Source: Neurospora intermedia (lineage: Eukaryota > Ascomycota > Sordariomycetes > Sordariales > Sordariaceae). From it: a stretch of DNA of 64,000 bases. The stretch is from positions 310,001-374,000 of the forward strand of contig BTPP01000003.1 of NCBI GenBank assembly GCA_037102815.1, read 5' to 3'. Positions 22,669 to 33,894 of this stretch are shown here, in pieces. The position numbers and the translations under genes were made by a program. The notes under the pieces were generated by a model. It made no database searches. It saw only the letters and a program-made list of their open reading frames with translations, and was not told where the DNA came from. Numbering within the stretch: position 1 is the stretch's first letter; each line of letters begins with the position of its first letter.

Positions 22669-25600
22669 ATGGCCGACCAGAGCAGATACAGATATCCATC
22701 GGCGGCGCCCCCAGTTGGGAGACGGTCCCCTCCCATGTACAATCCCGCACGTCTCTCCATGCCCATAACTGGTGCTGGAACCTATCAGTCGCTATACGGA
22801 GGCGAGATTCCAGTTCTGCCTACAACCCATGAGACACTCCCTCTCCGATCGCCTGTTTCGTCTACTACCACCGACTATCGTCCAACCACCATTCCCATCG
22901 ACTCTGGCAGCTATGCCGTCAGGAAGGAGCCCATCCCACGGAGCATGAGCGTGAAGGACCACGGCACCAGAAGCCACCGATCTGCCACTCTCGACGCAGC
23001 CTCGAAGCGCCCCGTTATCAACCATGCGCCCCAATCACCAGTTCTCAGTAGCATACGATCAGGGAGCCCATCACGCCCTGTCTACCGGACCAGCGATGAG
23101 TTTTACACACAACCTGCTTCCTCCTTGAACCGGTCACGAAGCGTTGCACGCGCCCCATTCAGCGCCAATATGGATGATGCCGAATACCAACGTTTACGAG
23201 AACGAACCGACCGAGAAAGAACGGAACATGAAAGATTATATAGCCCGAGGGCTGCCGACCTGTACCGTGCGTCACGTCCGACAGTGCTCTATTCCAACAC
23301 CCCCCGAGGCGCTCCTGGGTACGACGAAGAAGCGTTTGTTGAGTACACAAAGCCAGGTGAATTGGCTCGCTATGATCTCGATCATCCTCATAGGCGCCGG
23401 CGCGAAAGCATGGATCACTACTATCGACCGGCGGTCAGTGTCTCGTCTGATGTAGGACGCCCATATGACACCATTGACCGGCGGCTTTACGACCCAACAC
23501 CGAACGCTTTCGGCTATGACAAACCCGGCCGAGATGCAATTTCCGGACTGCATGACCATAACAGCGTTCGTATTCCCGCACCTTCGGAAGTTCTTTCTGA
23601 TACGGCGGTGCGCCGACCTCCTGCGCTTCTTGACTCTCCGCTACTGCCAGGGTCTTCGGCGACTACAGAGCGCAAATCGCGCCGCGCTGCCTCTCGTCCG
23701 CGCCCAGTTTCCCTCATTCAGGAAATCCCAATCCGATCAGTCCATCCTGATGAGTATCATCGAGTTCGGGAGGACGGCTACTATAAGGATGACGATATCT
23801 CGCAGCGCGGATTCGGCATCCGACCTGCTGCGAAGGACCATGAAGAGCGACGAAGGTCACCCCGTGAAAAGCGGTATCACGACGAACGACGAGACCCACG
23901 TGAGCCCAGAAGGAGGTCTGACGAGGACCTAGAGCTTGTCAGGCATAGGAACCACGACGACCGTGACCGAAGAGACTATCATAAGCTACCTTCGACTCGA
24001 GAATATCTTCCCATTGACGACCGGGAAATCAGGCGCGACAAGCATGTCCCCAGTAGCGACATTCCAGCTGCATCCGCAATGACAGTGGCATCAGCTATCA
24101 ACGGCAGGGACGGTAGAGGTGATAGGGATATCGAGTCTCCGAGACGACGCTATGAGGAAGACTATGAGCACCGAGATCCTAACCTGCACCCCAGGACCAA
24201 CCGTCATGCTGAGCATTATGAGCAAAGGAGGCTTGATGACCTTGAGTCCCGCCGGCTCGCCCCCCAGGAGGACGATTATGATCGTCGGAGGAGTGATGTT
24301 CCTGAAACCTACACCCGGGTGGGCCGTAACGATGACGACTATGACCGCAGGAGGCCTGATGAACACGAATCTCGCCCACGAAATGGCCACGGGGATGAGG
24401 ACTATCATCGCAGGAGAGAAGATGAGATTGAGGCCCACAAGCGAACCGATTATAGAGACGATGACTATGACCGTAGAAGAGTGGATGATTTTGGACATCA
24501 TACACGGGATGGCCACAGAGATGATGATCATGAGCGACGGAGAACCGATGACCCTGAGCTTTTTCCACGAGACAGTCACAGAGATCGAGACTATGATTAC
24601 AGCAGAGTCGATCATCGTGACACCCGCCAAGACGATCGCGATGAAGAACATGGCGAACGTCGAAGGGAGGTCGATGATTTCGAGCCTCGCACTCGGCCGA
24701 GTCGTGAAGAAGACTATCAAGATGACCGAAAGGTTGATGAATCTGAGCAGCACGTCAAAGCTGGCCGCGATGACTTTCGGAGAAGCCATGAAAGTTTCCA
24801 GATGGTCGACCTACCCGGAGGGTTCCCCGACGAAAAAGAGACTGGCGACGAAACAGATGCAGAAAGCCGAAGCCGCCATAGACGCGACACAGAGGCGAAA
24901 CTCAACGGAGAGCCTGCCTCTTCGCCACCACAGGAACACTCGAGGGAGCACTCCAGGGAACGCGATGACAAGGATGATGAGACGCACCGCCGATCGCGTC
25001 CTTCGTCTGCTTTCGATCCTAACGACACTGCAGGGCTGGAAGAGCTGAAGGCCGAGTTGGCAGCACAAGAAGCCAAGGAAAGTGCCAGCGAGGGTGGTCG
25101 CACGCCTAAAGAGCACTCGCCCGAACGGGAGCACTCGCCCGAACGGGAGCATTCGCCTGAGCGGGAACATTCGCCTGAGCGGGAGCATTCGCCTGAGCGG
25201 GAGCATGCCCCAGTTGAAGATGATTCTAAACCCAACACTGAAGCCGATAACACAGCAACGGCTGAGAATGAAGTGGACGAAAGTAGGGGTCGTGAACTGG
25301 TTCCTCACGGGCAGAAGCAAGTTCGCGTTGTGTCTCCCCCGAGAGAGAAAGAAGAGAAGAAGCCTATCAAAGGCATTCTCAAACAGCCAAAGGCACAGTT
25401 TCCAGAGCATCCCCCCCCTGCCCGGGAGGAAGTTCCGCCTCACAAGGACGACAAGACCAAACAAAACGTACCTCAGGGTGCTAAATGGACGAAGATCAAC
25501 AGGAAGCTGGTCAATCCTGAGGCCCTGACTCTAGGCAAGGAGCGTTTCGAGGTCCGGGATGATTTTATCATCGTCCTCCGGGTCTTGGATAAGGCTGATA

Positions 25601-26267
25601 TCCAAAAGTACGCCGACATTACTGCTCAGTTAAGAGGTGGGTTGCTTCAATTTTCTTATCTCCAGACTCGATCCCTTTCCTACTTCTCGCCTTTTCCTGA
25701 CCCTCAACTGTGATCCGCCCGCATACGGCACAACGACGTCGACTAACCCGCGTACGTGTCCTTCGATCCGAGCTTCCATCGCGTGTGTGCTTTCGCATGT
25801 GGTAGTGTTCGCTGCTCGTTTCGTTTCCGCCGTGCCTGCCTCGCCGAGTTTCACCCAGTTCCGAATCGTGCCGCATCGCGTTGTCTTGTGCTGTCTCGTC
25901 GTTCGATTGCCCACCTAGCCTACCAGCTATAGCATCCCCGCCATAGCATCGTCATCCTTTCTTTGCTTCTTTCTGTTGCTTTTTGCAGGTCATAAGAGAT
26001 ACAGGAATTGCTGACAACCCTCTTCTTTTAGAGAAACGAAGGAAGGAGTACGAAGACGAGCAGAATGCCAAGGCGCTGGTTCGCCATGAGAGAAACGGGT
26101 CGTATGATAGAGACGAGGAAGAAGGCAAGCGCCGCCGCCACCACCGAAAGGACAGAGAAGACGAGTATGACGACGGTAGGAGAGAGTACAGACGCCATCG
26201 CGCGAAGGATGAACAAGATGCCTTGTATGACGCGAGGCAACCGTCGAGGTCCCACCGCAGAGAGTAA
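22669..26267 (+). CDS. Large charged, repeat-rich DUF8035-type fungal protein
   Basis: A predicted 1076-residue protein. Exon 1 is 22669-25636, starting MADQSRYRYPS at the first ATG of this frame. The last exon is best read from 26005 to 26267. The N-terminal third is Ser/Pro/Arg-rich and disordered. Residues about 484-704 are degenerate repeats of some 22 residues built on DDDYDRRRxDxxE. Residues 815-844 are five EHSPER repeats. The only conserved block I recognise is near 937-989, containing WTKINRKLVNPEAL and FIIVLRVLDKADIQKYAD; I recall this as the DUF8035 block. The tail is again Arg/Glu/Asp-rich. Function is unknown. The acceptor is uncertain: the strong TTTTGCAG at 25988 breaks the frame with donor 25637, whereas ATACAG at 26004 keeps it. 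Confidence 0.85.
25111..25200 (+). repeat. Coding 18-base minisatellite encoding EHSPER x5
   Basis: Five direct 18-base copies are followed by a degenerate partial copy. The first two are one sequence type (ACTCGCCCGAA core) and the last three another (ATTCGCCTGAG core). This points to duplication after the types diverged. The length keeps the frame open at any copy number. Confidence 0.95.
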
Positions 26268-28866
26268 ATTCAAGATACCCGATTGGTGCGGCCATATAGA
26301 GGATATGGGAAAAAGAATGTTCTTGGAGACGGTTCACGAGATATGATCACTTGAGTTGATGATATGATGTTGCCTATATGGCCTTTATGTGCGGAGAAAG
26401 GAAGAGCCGGCGGTTTTTTGATGGATACCATGACGGTGTTGGTTCTTGAATGCGAGGCGGAGTGACTGTATTTTCCACGGCATCGGAGGAGCATTTCATA
26501 TTTTCGTGTTTCATATAGAGAGAGTATGAGTATGAGTATGAGTATGAGAAGCGATTGAAGTTTGAAAGCATATCTTGTCCAAAACATATTGTTGCCGCTT
26601 GTTCGGCTGTGGGCGCCACAATATACCAGAGAGAAGGGGGCGTATATTATCCAGGTTCAAACAATTTCAGGCGTCGACTGCAAAGCTGCTTACTCAGAAG
26701 GTAATGAAGTATAATTAGGTACACGATGCCTCACTGTTAGACTCTGAAGAACCACCCGCAAACTTACGACAATTATGATGATGATTCTTATCGCCATGAT
26801 AATCAGAGAATATCTACCTCTCCCGTGTACCTCTGGCTTCTAGGTTTGCATCTGTATGACACTAAGTAGAGTAAGAACAAGACCAAAAACCAGCAGTTTC
26901 CAGAGGCGGAGATACCTGCTGCCCTCTATTTTACCACTGCTCCGCCCTGCCATACCCCGCCGATGTACCGTCTCTCTCTGCAACATCAGGAAATAGGGTA
27001 TTCGACGCGCAATTCCTCGAATTATCTTCAACTCAGCCAGCCATACATATCTCGTATGGGTGATTAAATGGGAGAGACCTGGGACCCAGCAAACCTTACC
27101 AAGGGCTATGCCCATCCACACGTGTACTTGGGCTTAGCGATTAGGTATGAGAGGGGGGCGGGCAAAATGGAAGCTCTCCAGGTACACGAGAAAGACAAAC
27201 GTCATCACACGCTAGCTCCCTGTAGTGTATGTAATGGAGGGGCAGGGATAGCTAAGCCGGCACGCCGACGACCCTAGAAAGGCGCATCTGGACACCTACC
27301 TAACCTGGGGCGCGCGCGACTTCCTCCCCATTCAACGTCCACATGGCAATTGACACGGGTGGCAGGTGAAAGTTCCATTGCGCCACTTAGAGGTAGGTCC
27401 TTACTCCCAACGAAGATCAAATACCAAATGCCAAGGCGTCATCGGAGTGGCGCCCGGGCTGCATGAGTGCTGCGCGAAGCCCCAGTGCATGCTACGATCC
27501 AGAATTCCATGGATGTTTGGCATTTGTTGGGCATTTCGCGGGTTGCATCGATGCATCCTTTTTCCGTCTTCCACCATTTGATTGCTAGAATAGACAACAT
27601 TCATACGTCTTTCGTCGTCGTCGACTACCATAAAGCATTGGAGCGCAGAGCTCTGAAACATTGGCAGACGGTAAAGCGACGGAAACTCCGAAAGAAACAA
27701 GTGACGAAGGGAAGCGAGAACGGGAGTGCCGGAATTGATCACCCGGACTGACTGGGCTGTGTGACGGAGAAACTCGAATCGCCAGCTTTTTAGCCCGGAG
27801 GAGCCAAACAAGAACTACCATAGAGGTAGTAGTAATGTCCTGGACGGCGTCAGCAAAGACCCTGAGTTCGGGTACAGCCACGAGACCACAGAGGTACCTT
27901 ATCTCTTACACTATCTCATTGCCTTTTTCGTCACGTACAACCTTTTTTTGCCCCTGTTCTTTCGCTTCAACGTTATAGTCCTGTTCTACCCCTCCGCAAC
28001 GATCACCTCGCTTCCACGTAGGAAAAATCTAGCCTGGGACAGACAGGCGACAAACTACGAGCTAACGGCCCTCGCTGTCATCACACCTTGACCTCTCTAC
28101 CTCTACCTCTACCTGTATTGTACCCCTCGTTACCTCCTTTCCTGGTGTTGGCTAAAGACCTGCCGCCCGTCATCTAACGGGAAAGAGTTGGAACTTTGTT
28201 TGTCATGTGTTGGTGTTGAGCCTGCCAACTTTTGGTTGTTCCTACCAGCTCTTACCATTTACCTACCTATATACTTGCTACCAATACACCGCCTTTCAGC
28301 CAAGTAGACCTCGCCTTTTCCGTCTTTTGTCCAGTCCTGACCGACCTCTCGTTCAAGAGCCAGCCCCAGTGGTGAACACTTCTTACGCAAAAGCACCAGC
28401 TTCCCTCCGTCAACTCCAGTCCAGTTTGAACAAACACCACTCAGTCTTGTGGCCGCCAAACCTGAACCAAGCCACACAGTAGGTATCTCACCTACAACCA
28501 AGTTCCTTTTTCGGACACTGGCACACCAACAAGACTGCGCCGAGCATTACAAGAACGACAACACCCATACGCGCCATTAGCCAAGAGGTGCAACACTGCC
28601 CACAAGCCTGCGCAACCCCATATCTTACCTTGGCTGCCCCACCAAAGCATACGTAAGGGACTCTATTTGAAGCAGGGCCCAGCACTCTCATACTACATAC
28701 CAAGTCTCGCCGCGCGGCAAGCATATCTACATACAACGACTCGTACCGTAAATAATCCCGAGAACATCTCTCCTCTCTCATTCCAAATATCGAGAGCCTC
28801 AAACTGATGAACGAGGGTTCTTGCAATAGTGCCTACTAGTCGAACACAATACCCCTTCCGGCAAGC
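26268..28866. other. Intergenic, no gene supported
   Basis: About 2.6 kb. A (GAGTAT)n run near 26519-26548 follows the preceding gene, and a (CTCTAC)n run lies near 28094-28112. The final few hundred bases are probably the leader of the PX-domain gene. Nothing else is recognisable. Confidence 0.5.
26519..26548. repeat. (GAGTAT)n microsatellite
   Basis: About four and a half units of a 6-base repeat in the 3' flank of the DUF8035-type gene. Confidence 0.85.
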
Positions 28867-31800
28867 ATGTCATCGAATTCCGCCGAAATCGGCGAACTGT
28901 CACCACAGCAGCAGAACAAGGAAGCCCAGAGCAATGGCAGCTCCGCCGTAGAGCCCAGCAATGCTTTGTCCAGCGGTCTTCCTACCCGCTCGGCAGTCCC
29001 AGCTCCGCTTACAGCAAACAAAAGCCCGGCGGTCGATGGACAACAGGATGACCAGGCGCTGGTATCTCCACGACATATGTTGACGGGAAAACAAGAACAC
29101 TGTAGGTGGATGTGCTGGTTTTGCCCCTTTTGAAGGAGTATCTATCCCTTTGCCGAAATAAAACTACACCCGGGAGCACATCTGATCTGGAGGAAGCTTC
29201 TAACTAACGATCCACCCAACCCTCGGAACAGATCTCAAGCGGGAACTCGTCTCGGAGCAGGTAAAATGGGAGATTTCGGAGCTGAACTCGCCAACCGCCC
29301 TGCGACGCTTTGGAGCCCCCTTCAAGTCCGACCTTGGGGAGATCTCGCCGCTGGATTCTGAGCTGCCGATCCTACGGTACATCTTCGTACACCATGTTCG
29401 CGAGTTCCCCTTTCTCGACAAGGCGAAGGAGAAGGAGTTCTGGCAGGATAAGTTGCAAGTGGTATGGTTACCCGTCCTCTTGGTCCTCCTATGAAGGCAC
29501 TACGACCCCGAAAAGAAGAGACAAAAACGTCATGGATTGGGCTTCTTGCTGACAACAATTCGGAAACATGCTAGTTTCTCGAATCCTTTGCGAGCAAGAA
29601 CATCTCATCATCGGAAGATCGCCTCGAAGAAACGAAACGCAGGAAGCTCGCGTTGAAAGCACAGAAGTTGGTCGAGTTGATGATGGTGTCAGGTGTCCGT
29701 ACATCTTCTGGATTTGAGGAGAGGATAAGGTTCTCCGAGCTGGAAATCGTGGACGCAAACGCAATTGATACTGGGGTTCTCTCTTCCATGCCAGAGGGCA
29801 ACTACTTGCATGGGTGGGATGTCAACATTGCCGGAGTTCGCATAACCTCGATTAAGCGAAATATTCGGTACCATAAGCATGCTGTACGTCTCGCCTTTTG
29901 GATAACTTGAAACCTGATGTGGTGAGGATCCCCAGACTGACACCAGGCAGGAATTCTTGCTTCGGGTAAAACGAAAAGGAGAAAAGGAATACTTCGTTGG
30001 AAGGCGCTACGGGGACTTCAGCAAACTTTACAAGAATCTTCGGCTCGAGTTGCCCGGCAAAGTCCTCCCCGTTCTTCCCAAGAAGAACAAGACGAGCACG
30101 ACAGCAACGGGCCTTTTTGGTGGTGGGGACGACTCGGAGGTTTCGTCTATATCATCTGGTTCTACACAGATGGTTAGTAAGGATGCTCAACCGAACGGCG
30201 AGAACGGGAGCACGGGCGGTGTCTCGAGGTTTCTTTCTGTGAGAGGTGAGTCATTGTCTTATGATGCGGCTACGAGAACATGAAGCTTACCGATTTTTAG
30301 AGCATCGCCGTACAGGCTCGTCGTCTTCTAGGCGATCATCTCCTCGTCGGTCTGTGGACGATCACAGGTCGGATAGCCCGAGGAAAGAAGAGGTCCGTGG
30401 CACTTTTGATACCTTACAAGAGTTAACGGCTGACACTCTTCATAGAACGTAACGCTCTTCCGCGAGAGCCAAAGGATATCCCTCCGCGCCTTCCTGCGCA
30501 CCCTACTACAAAACCCACAGATTGCTCATACAAAAGCCATATCAGACTTTTTGACCCATAATCCTACAACCCTTAAAGATGAGGATTTGGAGGACATTGT
30601 CCGTCGAAAGAAGATGGATGAGAAGAGGGTGGAGGAGCAGAAGAAGTTTTATGAAATCGCCCGGAAGCGAGCGGCGGATCTGGATGTTTACATGGAAAAG
30701 TAAGTCTCATGCGGATGAAGTCAGGGATTCCAGTGCTGACAATAACGTCTTGTAGGTTCCGACAAGATATCGTTGAACATAACGGGTTGACCAATCTGTT
30801 CAAGGAAATCAAAGAGAAGGAAACCATTCAGGATCTTAGCATCCAGTACCAGAAGTTTGCCGAGTGGCTACGGATAGAGGTCGCTGCCACGATATACCAC
30901 CTATTCCTCGCCGAAGACAACTCGCCTGAGCTGTTTGCCCAAGCGAAGAAGATACATTCTTTGATTCCCTACACGATTATGAAGAACGTCATTAGGATCG
31001 CCAACCCCGCCGCCGTCATGTCCAACGTTCTCGATATCTTCCTGGCTCAACCTTTCGGTACCAGGTCCTTGATGCAACGCATATTCTCCCTGACCCTGAA
31101 CGACGGCATCAGGAGCGTTCAGAAATCTATAGACGCGCTCGCTGCCAAGATCGGCGACCCCGTGTTTGTGGACAAGCTTAAGCAGTTTTCAGATGCCGAC
31201 GAGCCCCTTAAACTTGCGATCAGGGAGGAGGGTGTCCAAGACGATGTCGACATTATCGTTGCGATCCTGCGATCAGAACAGATCTACCCGGCTCTCAATG
31301 CTGACCAGGTTACGCGACTGTACAATGCATATGTGGCTTTCAACAGTGCGGTTGAGAACGTGGACGAGGAGCTCAAGCAGGGCGCTCAGCTCTTCTCGTA
31401 TCTCAAGCAGCTCATGAAGCTCTATCTCAGACAGAGGGACAAGTCTATGATGCTCAATCTTATTGAGGAACCTGTCACCCTGCAGCTGTTCAGAGATCTG
31501 TTCACAATCTTCTATGAGCCGCTTGTCAGGGTGTACAAGTCGGCGAATGTCTACAACAGCGTCACCGACTTTGCGGTGTTCGTCGATGACCTAATTCAGG
31601 TTGTTGAGAAATGTCGGGATCAGGATGCGTCTGCGGATCCTAACCAGACCGTGCAGGCGTTCATCGATTTGTGCCAACGCCACGAACAACACTTTTACAA
31701 GTTCGTCCACGAAGTTCACACGCATGACAACGGCTTGTTTACTCAGCTGATGGGCTGGATTGAGGGCATCCTTGAGTTCCTACGTCACGGACCAAAGAAC

Positions 31801-32247
31801 GGCACGCTGGATATCAACGCGTTGTTCGAGGGAGCGGTGCAAAGCGGCGCAATTGACCATGAAAAGGCGATAGACGAGATCAACAAGCTGATTGCGTGGC
31901 AGGAAGCCCGCAAGAAGTGGCACCAGGACAAGACTCGCCAGAAGATGGCGGCAGAAGGAGGTAGCATGGGTATTGACGCGGTGCCTGGAGGGTTCAGCGC
32001 CAGCGACTTTGGCCTGGACCAGATGGACCTGGAAGACATGCAGTACGAAGACGACCTGTCGGACTCGGAGGCGGAACAGGAAGTTCAGGAGGAGATGGAC
32101 CCCATCGATGCCGAGCGGAGAAGGAGGGCCAAGAAGCAGGACCGTCTACGGCGGAACGCCGGAGAGCCCACGAAGCCGGAGGTTTCGGAGGTCCACAAGC
32201 TCAAGGACGACTTTTTGGCAAAGCTGAGACAGGTACTTGCGCAGTAG
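28867..32247 (+). CDS. PX-domain protein with PXB and DUF3818 regions (yeast Ypr097w type)
   Basis: Seven exons give 968 residues with all phases consistent: 28867-29101, 29232-29461, 29575-29883, 29951-30245, 30301-30392, 30446-30699 and 30756-32247. The N-terminus is disordered. A PXB-like region follows from LKRELVSEQVKWEISELN. The PX domain starts near residue 235 with HGWDVNIAGVRI and has the phosphoinositide-binding signature GRRYGDF near 275-281. A Ser/Arg-rich loop interrupts it before its last helices (LRAFLRTLLQNP). The C-terminal half is the DUF3818 helical region, including SLIPYTIMKNVIRIANPAAVMSN, and ends in an acidic then basic tail. Yeast Ypr097w/Lec1 has this architecture and is linked to membrane lipid regulation. 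A role at phosphoinositide-bearing membranes is likely, but the exact job is not shown by sequence. The fifth intron is only 53 bases. Confidence 0.92.
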
Positions 32248-33894
32248 TGCAGTGCAGTCTCGTGTGATCTGGTGTAGAGAGAGGGCTTGCGGGCGAGTCA
32301 CAACTCTACAACGTATGTTACTGATGCAAGTCAAATGACAATAGAGTAATGATTATCGCCATCATCCCAAAGGCAAAGTATGGTACACTATAGGGGTGTT
32401 TCGGGATCATGGAACTTCAGAGAGAAACACAAGTGAGGGTTCTCCGGCATGAGCCGGACGAACCGGACAGGGATACCGGCGGAATTTACGATACAGAGCG
32501 ATACGTACACGGATTTCTCGGGTATAGCATGACATCACTGGCGATGTGTTTGGAACAAAGATGAGGAAGGAGAGCAATGATGCCTCAGTTGGTAGTAGTT
32601 TGAGTGGGGAAGAATGCGAGTAGCATAGCACCTAATGTCCTGTAGTTCTTTTCATAACGTTTCAAATAATGTCTGTAATTTCTCGTTATAAACCTACTAT
32701 GTATCGATGTGTTCTTGGGATGTCCCGGATGACAGGTGTTGTACACTGGACTACAGGACGACAACGTTCAGGGGTTTGTTCGATTTGGCTGTCCGTGAGT
32801 GGTTCACAATTGGCATGCCGAGGATAAAGATTTGGCTTAGAAGGACGACCCCACCGTAGAGGCACCGCCTGCACATGTTTTTGAATACACCTCCAGCGAA
32901 TCTCGAGTCGGCGCCCACAACAATAATAACGTGACCTGCCTATGGGAAATAAGATGGAAGACGTCGTCGGGAGGTTGGAGGGCTAGAGACGAGAGCCTTC
33001 TGGAGCAACAACAACAACGGCGAGAGAAAGAAGGAGATGCGCCGGGTTCCCTTTGGAAGTTGCCGTCTCTTAGATCTCTCGGGTCTCTGCAGGGAACAGA
33101 GATCACGGGCATCATCCGAGGCTAACACGCCATTGGCCCTGGCTGCGCGTTCGCCAGCCTACGGTAAGAACAAAGTGGAAGCCAGGCACTGATCGCCTTA
33201 GAGGGTTAGGGGTTTGTCAGCATCCGGATCGTTGAGGCTCGACAGGGCAGCTTGTGGAGGGGCACGGAAGAGCAGACGGCGACCCTCGACGGGGCGGCGG
33301 TTGACGGTGGGGCCAGACGTAGCGCGGGCCACATGCCGGCAACTCGGGTAATACATTATTTGTGATTGGTCGGTGCTCTGGTCGAGTGAGTGCGGATCGG
33401 GTCTTGGAATCGTCGAAACCGAAACTGCCCTGCATGGACGTCCTTTTGTCTGCCAGACAGTGGCAAGCCCACTTTTGGGTCGTGCGGATGGAAGTGGAAG
33501 GTATCTTTCAGTGAGGATGGATGTGGTTGCGGTGCCCGTTCGGCAAGCAAGGGAACTAACTGGAGGTGCTCTCGAGTCCAACAGGCCAAAGTGCCACTGG
33601 GTCGGCTTGAGTGAAGTGAGGTGTGGGTGTAGAAGCCAATTGTCAAATATTTGCTACGTGACCCCGACTCCCGAGCCCGTAGGGAAATTCGCAATTGTAA
33701 TAATCCAACCCGGGCCACGCCGTCCACCACCACCACCACCACCACTACCCACTCCATTCCCGTCGTACCCGTCCATCCTACCACTACCTACCTATCCCCA
33801 AAAACCCACCATCCCGTCCCGCCCGTCCTCCGCCCCTTCGACACCTCACCTACTCACCTACCCACTGTCAGTAGTAGTGAAGTGTTGTTGAACA
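32248..33894. other. Intergenic, sdh1 promoter side
   Basis: No gene is seen. A (CCA)n run near 33724-33748 and a C-rich leader of CCACC/CTACC sequence precede the sdh1 ATG, typical of a highly expressed fungal gene. Confidence 0.5.
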
